Shown: positions 6,987-13,827, numbered from the stretch's first letter. The stretch: 13,859 nucleotides of DNA from Oscillospiraceae bacterium (GCA_016296165.1 JAEDJV010000060.1:1-13859), one strand, 5' to 3'. Program-made: numbers and translations. The notes: a model not told the origin generated them from the sequence alone.

Positions 6987-7223
6987 TGGGAGTATGATAT
7001 TGGTTCATGATTTGAAGCAAGGATGTGGATTGCCGGTCCGGAGATTTTTGTATCGAAATGATACATAATCAGGGACAGTTCTGAGAAAACTTTGTCTGTT
7101 TTCGGATACCGTATTTGCAGGGCTGCAGGCCAGAAGGAAACTTTCCGCCTGTTTCCCGGAATACTTAAGTTTTCAGCCGTTTTTTCAGAACGGAAGTTCA
7201 CATACGAAAATTTGTATGCCTTT

Positions 7224-7230
7224 GAAGGAG
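7224..7230 (+). promoter_or_regulatory. Ribosome binding site of the SPFH gene
   Basis: GAAGGAGG ends at 7231 and lies 8-9 bases before the ATG at 7240. It selects that start over an in-frame ATG at 7216, which has no ribosome site and falls in a hairpin. The CATAC/GTATG hairpin at 7201-7218 ends just 5 bases upstream, close enough to influence ribosome access. Confidence 0.75.
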
Positions 7231-7239
7231 GATTTACAT

Positions 7240-8340
7240 ATGGAAAAAGTAATAATCAACGATAATCAGAGAGGCTTTCTTTTTAAAAACGGAATATTTT
7301 CAGGACTTCTTAAACCAGGAAAATATCGTATTTTCGGAGACAAAGCAATAGAAGTGGTATCCATCAAAGATCATATTTTTTCAGAAAGATGCTTAGTTGG
7401 CATTCTTATGGAATGCCCGGAAATAAAATCAGCTGCAGCTTACGTAGAAGTACCTGATAATCACCTTGCGTTTCACTTTATCAACGGTAAATTCACAAGG
7501 GCGCTGGGAAGCGGCAGATATGCTTTCTGGAATATTGATGACAGACACGAATTTCAGATTGTTGATATTTCCGAACCGGAAGTATCGGATGATATACCAA
7601 GATATATTCTTGAACAGCTCACACCGTGCTATTGCCGGAGATTTGAGGTTCAGGAATATCAAAAAGGCCGACTCATAATAAACGGCAAACTCAAGAGAAT
7701 ACTGGAACCAGGGGTATATTATTTCTGGGAAAACGGGTCGTCCACATCTGTGAGCATGGTTGATGCACGTCTTTCACAGATGAATATATCCGGTCAGGAA
7801 ATAATGACCGCAGATAAAGTATCCGTACGGATAAATTATATATGTAACTATCGTGTTACAGATTACATAAAAAGCTATACAGAAGTGGATGACTTCGAAG
7901 AACAGATACATGTTGCAGCACAGCTTGCCCTTCGTGATTATGTAGGTAATCATAAGCTTGACGAAATCCTCGCAAGCAAAGATGAGATGTCTGCATATGT
8001 GCTTAATCGTCTCAGGGAAAAGGAGGAGAGATTTTTCGCACAAATTACAGACGGCGGGGTAAGGGACATTATTCTTCCAGGTGAGATACGTGATATCATG
8101 AATACTGTTATAGCCGCTGAAAAACGCGCACAGGCAAATGTTATCACACGCCGCGAGGAAGTAGCCTCCACCAGGTCACTTCTTAATACTGCAAAGCTTA
8201 TGGACGAAAACCAGACGCTTTACAGACTTAAGGAACTCGAGTACATCGAACGCATCTGTGAAAATGCGGGCAGCATAAACCTTAACGGTGGGAGCGATAT
8301 ACTCGCACAGCTTACAGCACTTATCCACAAAGCAGGATAA
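7240..8340 (+). CDS. SPFH/Band 7 (slipin-like) family protein
   Basis: This 366-residue protein carries an SPFH domain. The region after about residue 138 shows the slipin/stomatin pattern: KGRLIINGKLKRILEPGVYYFW, then MSGQEI-type MNISGQEIMTADKVSVRIN, and LALRDYVGNHKLDEILASKDEM. A long charged helix follows (EIRDIMNTVIAAEKRAQANVI), typical of the oligomerising segment. SPFH proteins form membrane-associated ring or cage assemblies. This one has no N-terminal transmembrane helix, unlike most slipins. It has three copies of an N-G-(x)n-L-x-PG-x-Y motif, at residues 11-32, 74-97 and 142-163. The first two form extra N-terminal repeats ahead of the SPFH core, so it may associate peripherally or through them. 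It is preceded by a long structured leader, and its stop codon lies inside a terminator-like hairpin, suggesting a single-gene transcript. Confidence 0.85.
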   Translation: MEKVIINDNQRGFLFKNGIFSGLLKPGKYRIFGDKAIEVVSIKDHIFSERCLVGILMECPEIKSAAAYVEVPDNHLAFHFINGKFTRALGSGRYAFWNIDDRHEFQIVDISEPEVSDDIPRYILEQLTPCYCRRFEVQEYQKGRLIINGKLKRILEPGVYYFWENGSSTSVSMVDARLSQMNISGQEIMTADKVSVRINYICNYRVTDYIKSYTEVDDFEEQIHVAAQLALRDYVGNHKLDEILASKDEMSAYVLNRLREKEERFFAQITDGGVRDIILPGEIRDIMNTVIAAEKRAQANVITRREEVASTRSLLNTAKLMDENQTLYRLKELEYIERICENAGSINLNGGSDILAQLTALIHKAG

Positions 8341-8364
8341 GTGCTTTGTGTTTTTTTTTTTTTT
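8317..8364 (+). terminator. Terminator with two overlapping perfect helices, spanning the SPFH stop
   Basis: CACAAAGCA (8326-8334) pairs perfectly with TGCTTTGTG (8342-8350) around a 7-base loop and is followed by fourteen T (8351-8364), a strong terminator. An alternative 10-bp perfect helix, GCACTTATCC (8317-8326) with GGATAAGTGC (8335-8344), competes for the same bases. The stop codon TAA (8338-8340) is inside both structures, so a terminating ribosome would affect which one forms. Confidence 0.88.
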
Positions 8365-8379
8365 GGAATATTCTGTCAC

Positions 8380-8408
8380 TTGCAAAAAAAATCGTTTCGT
8401 GGTATAAT
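8380..8408 (+). promoter_or_regulatory. Housekeeping-type promoter for the M23 hydrolase
   Basis: TTGCAA at 8380-8385 and TATAAT at 8403-8408 are separated by exactly 17 bases, a strong sigma-A-type promoter. Transcription should begin near 8414, giving a leader of about 48 bases that contains AAGGAG (8449-8454), 7 bases before the start codon. Confidence 0.85.
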
Positions 8409-8461
8409 GTCTTTAAGTTATTTTTTTATTGTTGTTCATGAATTTTTTAAGGAGTTAATAG

Positions 8462-9979
8462 ATGATAAAAAATAAATTAAAAATTACTGCCTGTCTTACT
8501 GCGGTTTTAATTGCTGCCAATGCCATAGGTTTTAGTATGCACTTAGAAAAGGCAGATGCTGAGCCTACTGTCAATGAACTTGAACAGCAGAAAGCAGAGA
8601 ACGATCAGAAGATAGCAGAACTTAAGGAACAGATAGAGCAGGCCAAAAAAGACTATGAGGCTCTCGTTTCTGACGAAAACAAAAAAATGGAATATCAGGA
8701 AAAACTGAGTGAAAAGATTCTCGTTCAGAATCAGAACATAAGCTGCGTTGTTGAAGAGATGAATCAGATAGATGCTGATATTCAGGATACAATCTCCAAT
8801 ATAGAAGTAATTGAAACAAATATCAAGACACAGAATGTACTCATAGAATCAAATATGGAGCAGTACAAACAGAGACTGCGCGCTTCATATATGAGTGGTG
8901 ACGATACTTTATCGTCAGTTCTGGCCGGGTCTACGAGTTTCTTTGATATTCTTTCAAAACTCGAGATAGTGTCAAAGGTTGCAGAGCATGACCATAATCT
9001 TATAGACAAGCTTCAGAAACAGCTTCTTGAACTTAAGAAACTTAATGAAGAGCTTCTTGCCAAACAGCAGGAGCTGTCTGAAAATCTCGAGGAAGCAACA
9101 GAGAAAAAAAATGAACTTGATGCAAAACTTGACGAGCTTAATGCTGATTATGAAGAGACACAAAATGAACTCAACGCATTAAATTCAGAAAAAATTGAAG
9201 TTCAGGAAAATATCGAAGAATCAAACGAGATAATAGAACTGAAACAGAAAGAACAGGAAAAGATAGATGCGGATATTGCCGCTATACGTGAAAAAATCCG
9301 TCAGGAATCGATAGCAGAATCAAAGAGGGTATCCGAATCAATTGCACAGTCAATAGCTGAGTCACAGAGAGCTGAAGAGGAAGCTAAGAAAAATACTACG
9401 AAAGCACCTGCTGCACCTGCAGTCACAGAAGCTCCTTCGGATCCGGCTCCTCCTTCAACACAGCCACCATCCAATAATGATACAGTACCTTCAACGCCTT
9501 CAGTTGAAACAACTGAACCTGCTGCTCCTCCGGCTGACAACTCATCACTCATGTACTGGCCGGTTCCGGGCTTTACCAGACTTTCAAGTGATTTCTGGGA
9601 CGGCAGAAATCATGGTGCTATAGATATTCAGGGACATGCCGGACCTAACGGTTATATTTCCATCAGTGGTGCTAAAGTTTATGCATGCGACAGCGGGTAT
9701 GTGGCAGCTTCTGTAAGCACATGTACGCATCAGTGGTGCAGATGCGGCGGTGGATATGGAAATTACGTTGCACTTAGCCACAGTGACGGCGTTTATGATA
9801 CTTACTATGCACATCTTCAGGCTGTATTTGTTTCGACCGGTCAGTATGTTAAGAAGGGACAGCTTATCGGACTGGCTGGAACAACAGGTCAGTCATCAGG
9901 TCCTCATCTCCATTTTGAGGTTCGAAAAAACGGAGTAAAGACTAATCCAATGGATTACGAATATCAGAACAAATATTAA
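8462..9979 (+). CDS. Secreted coiled-coil M23 family peptidoglycan hydrolase
   Basis: This 505-residue exported protein has a signal peptide at 1-33 (cleavage likely after ADA) and long coiled coils at about 36-310. A Pro/Thr/Ala linker covers about 313-362, and a C-terminal M23 metallopeptidase domain runs from about 365. Zinc ligands are H384 and D388 (NHGAID) and H484 of HLHFEV, with H451 (AHLQ) and H482 as the catalytic histidines, by comparison with LytM-type enzymes. It cleaves peptide cross-links in the cell wall. The layout resembles EnvC/PcsB-type division hydrolases, whose coiled coil receives control from FtsEX, but no ftsEX genes are nearby. The catalytic domain carries a cysteine-rich insertion (C409, C421, C426, C428) after the first zinc motif. 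It has its own promoter and terminator, so it is monocistronic. Confidence 0.92.
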   Translation: MIKNKLKITACLTAVLIAANAIGFSMHLEKADAEPTVNELEQQKAENDQKIAELKEQIEQAKKDYEALVSDENKKMEYQEKLSEKILVQNQNISCVVEEMNQIDADIQDTISNIEVIETNIKTQNVLIESNMEQYKQRLRASYMSGDDTLSSVLAGSTSFFDILSKLEIVSKVAEHDHNLIDKLQKQLLELKKLNEELLAKQQELSENLEEATEKKNELDAKLDELNADYEETQNELNALNSEKIEVQENIEESNEIIELKQKEQEKIDADIAAIREKIRQESIAESKRVSESIAQSIAESQRAEEEAKKNTTKAPAAPAVTEAPSDPAPPSTQPPSNNDTVPSTPSVETTEPAAPPADNSSLMYWPVPGFTRLSSDFWDGRNHGAIDIQGHAGPNGYISISGAKVYACDSGYVAASVSTCTHQWCRCGGGYGNYVALSHSDGVYDTYYAHLQAVFVSTGQYVKKGQLIGLAGTTGQSSGPHLHFEVRKNGVKTNPMDYEYQNKY

Positions 9980-9984
9980 TACAT

Positions 9985-10016
9985 AAAAAAAGCATCAGTT
10001 TTCTGATGCTTTTTTA
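9985..10016. terminator. Bidirectional terminator between convergent genes
   Basis: GCATCAG (9992-9998) pairs with CTGATGC (10003-10009) around TTTT. An A-tract on the left and a T-tract on the right extend the stem and give a T-tail on either strand. It serves the M23 gene (+) and the HD-domain gene (-), whose stop codon is at its edge. Confidence 0.88.
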
Positions 10017-10616
10017 TCTGATTATATTTCCTTTTTCAATATTTTTTTCGATAAACATTTTCTTTGCATATTCCCAAAGTACTTTACTGCCGGAAGAAGT
10101 TTTTTCGTTTCGTTTCATAATCTGGCTTTCACGCACTTCATGTTCCCGCCATGCTTTTCCGTCAGTATAGTCATTTAGCATCATTGGCTGAAAATTGTCC
10201 AGAACGTGTGCAAATCTTGATTCCGGTGTTTCATACGCCTCGAATTCCTCAAAAACAGCTCTTAGTTTGTTTTTCTGATCATCCGGGAGTATTCCGAAGA
10301 TTTTGTCAGCGGCCTTCTGTTCACGTTCTTTCTGAGTTTTCTGTGCTTCATCATCATATGCATAGGTATCTCCTGCATAAATCTCGACAAGATCGTGGAT
10401 AAGGACCATTGTTATGGTTTTCAGTACATCAATCTCTTCATTGGAATATTCGCTTAAAAGAATTGTCATAAGTGCGAGATGCCACGCATGCTCGGCGTCA
10501 TTTTCTTTCCTCTGTGCGCCGGTCAGATAGGTTTGTCTTCCTATGAATTTTTCCTTGTCTGCTTCTCTGATAAAATTAATCTGTTTTTCAAGTCTTTCTA
10601 AAATTTTTTCATTCAT
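10014..10616 (-). CDS. HD-domain phosphohydrolase (YfbR/HDDC2-like)
   Basis: This 200-residue cytoplasmic protein has an HD metal-binding core. H43 is in the ENDAEHAWHLAL helix, H74-D75 form the HD pair in VLIHDLVEIYAGD, E78 and D83 follow, and D140 is in AHVLDNFQP. This order fits the HD_3 group of YfbR/HDDC2-type enzymes, which are 5'-deoxynucleotidases acting on deoxynucleoside monophosphates. The exact substrate cannot be read from sequence. ATG 10616 is preferred over an in-frame GTG at 10625, because AGAGGTG (10623-10629) is the ribosome site for the ATG and would be consumed by the GTG start. It is a single gene with its own promoter and shares a bidirectional terminator with the M23 gene. 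Confidence 0.88.
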   Translation of the reverse strand: MNEKILERLEKQINFIREADKEKFIGRQTYLTGAQRKENDAEHAWHLALMTILLSEYSNEEIDVLKTITMVLIHDLVEIYAGDTYAYDDEAQKTQKEREQKAADKIFGILPDDQKNKLRAVFEEFEAYETPESRFAHVLDNFQPMMLNDYTDGKAWREHEVRESQIMKRNEKTSSGSKVLWEYAKKMFIEKNIEKGNIIR

Positions 10617-10652
10617 ACAGAACACCTCTCTGAAAAAATATTTCTGCTATTC

Positions 10653-10681
10653 AGTATACATCAAAAAAGGGATATTATCAA
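10653..10681 (-). promoter_or_regulatory. Promoter of the HD-domain gene
   Basis: On the - strand, TTGATA (10676-10681) and TATACT (10653-10658) are separated by 17 bases, a near-consensus sigma-A-type promoter. Transcription would start about 30 bases upstream of the ATG at 10616. Confidence 0.8.
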
Positions 10682-10812
10682 TATATTTTTGGAAAATTAC
10701 TGTCGGATGGTTATTTATGGTGTAATGATATTTGTGGAAAATAGTAATGTTGGATATGAAATAATAGCAAAAAATATTTTCGGTAAATACAATAAAAATA
10801 GTATGGACTAAT

Positions 10813-10844
10813 TTGTTTTTTTATGATAAAATACTATATATACT
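10813..10844 (+). promoter_or_regulatory. Weak candidate promoter of the dockerin protein gene
   Basis: TTGTTT at 10813-10818 is followed after 16 bases by TATATA (10835-10840). An overlapping TATACT occurs at 10839-10844. The whole spacer (10682-10880) is very AT-rich, so such matches are easy to find by chance. The position, 60-90 bases upstream of the start, is reasonable. Confidence 0.35.
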
Positions 10845-10905
10845 TTTATGTGATAAATGGGTAAATACTGGATTTTTGAATTCAGGTACAGAGAGGATGA
10901 TAATT

Positions 10906-12201
10906 TTGAAAATGAAAAATAAAAAAATAATTTCTGTCGTTGTTTCAGCTTTCACGTTCATGTCAGGAGTGATATATTGCCCGGCTGTTTTGGCTGAAGA
11001 GAATGACGTTAACACTTTTATTCCCGGTGGTATTGAGTATAAAGCGACATATATTGAAAATATTGATGATATTTTTTCTATATCAACTGGTTATAATGCA
11101 GCGTTGTCATATGATGAACAAACGATGTGGAAAAAAACATCGACAGATTATGCATACAGAGACTGTGCACTGAGAAAAAACGGGGACGGCAGACAGAAAC
11201 TTTATACATCAATAGACAATGCTATGAAGTCTTTCTGGAACAGCATTATGAATCTGAGAGGAACGCCGATAAATGGTAATCAGATATATGTTATAGGAAA
11301 AGTGGATTATACAGCGTACGGACTTACGGAACAGGATGCTATTGAAACATATTACATGTATAAAAATGATCACCCGCTGGCATATTATTCTTCCAATGAG
11401 ATTTTTTATACTGAGAGATACCTTATTTTTTCTGCTCCGGAAGACTATAAGAACAGTTCTGACAGAAAAAAATATAATCAGATGATTACTGATTATATTG
11501 ATTCATATTCAGAATGTTATGATTCGTCTTCAGAATACAAAACGGTTTTAGCCTTCCATGACAGACTATGCAGTAATATGGAATATGCGTTTGACGGAGA
11601 GGGAAATCCGGAAGCGAGTCCATGGGCACATGACATAATCGGTGCAGTTTCTCTTAAAAAAGGTGTATGTGAAAGTTATTCCAGGACTTTTGAAATGCTG
11701 CTTAATTATTACGGTATAAATAATGTTTTCTGTGCCGGTGAATCCAACGGCGGCGGACACGCATGGAATATGGCGGAACTTGATGACGGTCAGTATTATT
11801 TTTTTGATCTGACATGGGATGACTTCCTGAACACTTCGGTTCCGGACTATACATATTTTGGTAAGGGGTCCGCTGTTTTTGAACTGGACCATACAATATG
11901 TACACCGGAAGGGGCATATACGGAATTTTTATATGAGATTCCAAAAGCAAGTTTAAGTGATTTTGACTGGGAAACATATGAGCAGACTGTTACTGCACCA
12001 CCTGAAAAAAATGAAATAATCCAGGGTGATATTAATGCTGACCAGAAGCTTAGTTATGTGGATTTTATTCTTATGATTCAGTATATGCTTAATGACATAA
12101 CGTTTACAGAAGAACAGCTGAAGTCTGCAGATATGAATGACAACGGTGTTTTAAATGTGTTTGACCTGGTAAGATTAAAAAGATATATTCTTAATAATTA
12201 A
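10906..12201 (+). CDS. Secreted transglutaminase-like protein with C-terminal type I dockerin
   Basis: This 431-residue exported protein has a signal peptide at 1-30 (cleavage after VLA). An uncharacterised N-terminal region runs to about 210. The transglutaminase-like domain carries a Cys-His-Asp triad: C255 in KKGVCESYS, H285 in GGHAWN and D301 in FDLTWDD. A dockerin covers about 373-431, with two calcium-loop repeats, GDINADQKLSYVDF and ADMNDNGVLNVFDL. Dockerins bind cohesins, so the protein should be placed on a cellulosome-like scaffold or cell-surface cohesin. The catalytic fold may be a peptidase or cross-linking enzyme; no carbohydrate-active domain is visible. The TTG at 10906 is preferred: GAGAGG (10891-10896) is 9 bases upstream, and AGGATGATAATT-TTG-AAA mirrors AGGATGACAATT-ATG-AAA at the 3529 start. 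ATG 10912 is an alternative that leaves the mature protein unchanged. Confidence 0.9.
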   Translation: MKMKNKKIISVVVSAFTFMSGVIYCPAVLAEENDVNTFIPGGIEYKATYIENIDDIFSISTGYNAALSYDEQTMWKKTSTDYAYRDCALRKNGDGRQKLYTSIDNAMKSFWNSIMNLRGTPINGNQIYVIGKVDYTAYGLTEQDAIETYYMYKNDHPLAYYSSNEIFYTERYLIFSAPEDYKNSSDRKKYNQMITDYIDSYSECYDSSSEYKTVLAFHDRLCSNMEYAFDGEGNPEASPWAHDIIGAVSLKKGVCESYSRTFEMLLNYYGINNVFCAGESNGGGHAWNMAELDDGQYYFFDLTWDDFLNTSVPDYTYFGKGSAVFELDHTICTPEGAYTEFLYEIPKASLSDFDWETYEQTVTAPPEKNEIIQGDINADQKLSYVDFILMIQYMLNDITFTEEQLKSADMNDNGVLNVFDLVRLKRYILNN

Positions 12202-12204
12202 AAA

Positions 12205-12244
12205 AAGTGTACAGAACATTGTAGAAAACGTGTTCTGTACACTT
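12205..12244. terminator. Bidirectional terminator, 14-bp stem
   Basis: AAGTGTACAGAACA (12205-12218) pairs perfectly with TGTTCTGTACACTT (12231-12244) around a 12-base loop. An A-tract precedes it (12200-12206) and a T-rich stretch follows (12243-12252). It serves the dockerin gene (+) and the convergent AIM24 gene (-). Confidence 0.9.
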
Positions 12245-12257
12245 CTTGTTTTATCCG

Positions 12258-12965
12258 TTATCTGAAAAGAGGATTTCTCTGAACATAGGCTGCATTTCCG
12301 CGGTCCAGGCCAATATCGATTCCGCTGCCTCTTTCGTAAGGCTGGAGGACAACCTTGTATCCCGGCATCTGATAGTTAAGCATGTATGATTCACCAGAAC
12401 CCTGACCTAAGAAGTTTTTCCATGAAACATTTGTTTTGAAAACAGGTTCAGGACCTGTAAAGGCAACCATGGCATCAGGGTCTACGCAGCAAGGAGTATC
12501 CATTACAATTGGGTTTCCGTTGGTCATAAACGCTACCTGTGCCCCAGGTCCGTTTCCGGTAAGTTCTGTTGTGAAAATACCTTTCTGTGAGATAACGCCG
12601 CATCCGATAGGTTTTATTCCGTATCCGACTGTGTCGGTAAATGCTAGTATATCTTCACTTTCAACCATGATTGATTCACCCTGCTGGAGTTCAATTACTG
12701 TTACATGACGTGCCTGACATGCATAGTAACCTTCCGTTGGTCCGTTTGATATAACTTTCATAAGCGGAATATTCTCTCCCACAAGTCTTCTTCCAAGCTG
12801 TCCCAGAAATGCCTGCATGTTATTTCCCTGTGGTCCAAGCAATACCTTATCAAACGTGCAGTCTCCGTAAAATCCTATCATTGCTCCGGTTTTTGTAAAT
12901 AATGTGCCTACTCCGTCGCATTCAGCACAGAGTGTAAGTTCGTTTACAGTTGTCAGTCTGATCAT
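12258..12965 (-). CDS. AIM24 family protein
   Basis: This 235-residue protein matches the AIM24 family (PF01987), a beta-rich, TRAP-like fold. Family features are the glycine-rich strands GTLFTKTGAMIGFYGDCTFDK near residues 20-40, ISNGPTEGYYACQARHVTVIELQQGESIMVE in the middle, and the TELTGNGPGAQVAF and PGYKVVLQPYERGSG segments. There is no signal peptide or membrane segment, so it is probably cytoplasmic. The bacterial role is not established; the name comes from a yeast mitochondrial protein. It is the second gene of a two-gene operon, starting 19 bases after the TerD-family stop, with AAAGGAA (12975-12981) 9 bases before the ATG. Pairing with TerD suggests a stress-related function, since AIM24 genes are, to my recollection, found in tellurite/stress (Ter) gene neighbourhoods. 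Confidence 0.88.
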   Translation of the reverse strand: MIRLTTVNELTLCAECDGVGTLFTKTGAMIGFYGDCTFDKVLLGPQGNNMQAFLGQLGRRLVGENIPLMKVISNGPTEGYYACQARHVTVIELQQGESIMVESEDILAFTDTVGYGIKPIGCGVISQKGIFTTELTGNGPGAQVAFMTNGNPIVMDTPCCVDPDAMVAFTGPEPVFKTNVSWKNFLGQGSGESYMLNYQMPGYKVVLQPYERGSGIDIGLDRGNAAYVQRNPLFR

Positions 12966-12984
12966 TTTTATGTATTCCTTTCTT

Positions 12985-13827
12985 TTATTTCACTTCTATT
13001 CCGTATCTGTTGCAGAGTCCCTCGAGATCATCACCGGTACCCATTCCAACAGGATTAAAACGCCATTCGTTATTTCTGAAGTACAGTTCTCCCACCACCA
13101 TCGAAACAACCTCCGGATAATAATCTGTAAGTTCATATCTGAAAATTTCTTTTCCAGTTTGCACATCACTGAAACGAATATATGCGTCTTTTATTCCGCT
13201 GAAATTATATCCATGAAGTTTCGCTTCGTTTATGGTCATGACAAGGGCGATTTTTGAGATTTGTTTATTTACAGCATTGAGGTTTATGTCAATCTGTTCA
13301 CAGTCAATACCGAAGTTCTGACCATTTGCGCTGTCACCTCTGTGAATAACGGCTCCGTCAGGACTTTTCAGCTGACCGTAGAAAACGATCCATGAATCAT
13401 CAGGGACTTTTTCCGTATCATTAAGCATGAATGCTTCTATGTCAATATCGTAAGCGACATTTTCTGAAAAATCCCATCCGATACCTGCGCGCAGTGAAAC
13501 AGCAGAAGGATGATTTTTTGTAATGCTGTATTTTTCACCTTTTCTCAGGAGTTTATCTGCAGGCGGCAGTTTTGGTCTTGCCGTTATTTTTCCGGATGGC
13601 TGCTGCACTGGTGGAGCTGTTCTTACAGGTTCGGCCTGGCGAGTATTTTGTGTATAAGCCGGCTGCTGTACCGGTTGTATTGGCGTTGATGTTTGTCTGT
13701 ACTTTACAGGAGTAAGTTTATCCGTACTAAGTTCTGACAACCTCATGGGTTTAACTTCGCGCCTTTGAGAACTGTTTATTTCCGATAGTTTTATAGCTTT
13801 TATTTCATATTTTTTTATATTTATCAA
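12985..13827 (-). CDS. TerD family protein with Pro/Gln-rich N-terminal extension
   Basis: This 280-residue protein has a C-terminal TerD domain from about residue 93: LLRKGEKYSI, AGIGWDF (115-120), YDIDIEAFML with D127 and D129, a SPDGAVIHRGDSANGQ segment, and IALVMTINEA. TerD domains bind calcium and act in Ter-type stress responses linked to tellurite, phage and DNA damage. The N-terminal 90 residues are unusual. They hold two short similar motifs (AIKLSEI at 11-17 and PMRLSEL at 27-33) followed by a Pro/Gln/Thr-rich linker at about 45-90, suggesting a protein-docking tail. The TTG start at 13827 is supported by GGGAGG (13836-13841, - strand) 8 bases upstream, and no ATG before residue 28 is in frame. 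Its promoter lies beyond the window. Confidence 0.88.
   Translation of the reverse strand: MINIKKYEIKAIKLSEINSSQRREVKPMRLSELSTDKLTPVKYRQTSTPIQPVQQPAYTQNTRQAEPVRTAPPVQQPSGKITARPKLPPADKLLRKGEKYSITKNHPSAVSLRAGIGWDFSENVAYDIDIEAFMLNDTEKVPDDSWIVFYGQLKSPDGAVIHRGDSANGQNFGIDCEQIDINLNAVNKQISKIALVMTINEAKLHGYNFSGIKDAYIRFSDVQTGKEIFRYELTDYYPEVVSMVVGELYFRNNEWRFNPVGMGTGDDLEGLCNRYGIEVK

Larger units (their letters stand above)
6861..7239 (+). ncRNA. Candidate structured leader RNA with a tRNA T-arm-like hairpin
   Basis: This 379-base stretch has no convincing gene but many hairpins. They are 6875-6899 (GCGG(G)TGA/TCACCGC), 6901-6926 (GTGCGC/GCGTAT with an inner GGA/TCC), 6928-6942 (CCGG-N7-CCGG), 6962-6978 (T-arm-like), 6980-6996 (CATAC/GTATG), 7049-7065 (TGTATC/GATACA), 7074-7096 (GAC-AGTT/AACT-tt-GTC), 7126-7151 (CAGGC/GCCTG with an inner arm), 7177-7193 (CCGTT/AACGG) and 7201-7218 (CATAC/GTATG). 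A promoter precedes it, and no good terminator is seen before the ribosome site at 7224. It therefore looks like a long 5' leader of the SPFH gene, although a processed independent RNA is possible. It matches no riboswitch or RNA family I can name. Confidence 0.45.

Noticed and set aside
6861..6990. Complete tRNA or tRNA-Ser/Sec gene
   Set aside because: The T-arm is perfect, but the acceptor stem does not close, the anticodon loop lacks U33 in every register tried, and no CCA follows.
6571..7201. Two - strand open frames overlapping the end of the second WYL gene and the leader
   Set aside because: They read AGIEPA- and CRNRTR-type peptides, the usual artefact of translating a tRNA T-arm backwards. 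No domain and no ribosome site support them.
6861..7239. T-box leader, RNase P RNA or tmRNA
   Set aside because: The T-box core (GGTGGNACCGCG), the RNase P GAGGAAAGTCC motif and any tag reading frame are all absent.
9301..9552. Gly/Ala/Ser-rich open frame on the - strand
   Set aside because: It is the complement of the Pro/Thr/Ala linker and the repetitive coiled-coil end of the M23 hydrolase; low-complexity shadow.
10813..10905. N-terminal extension of the dockerin protein from TTG 10813
   Set aside because: There is no ribosome site, the region holds the likely promoter, and the extension would bury the signal peptide behind 31 extra residues.
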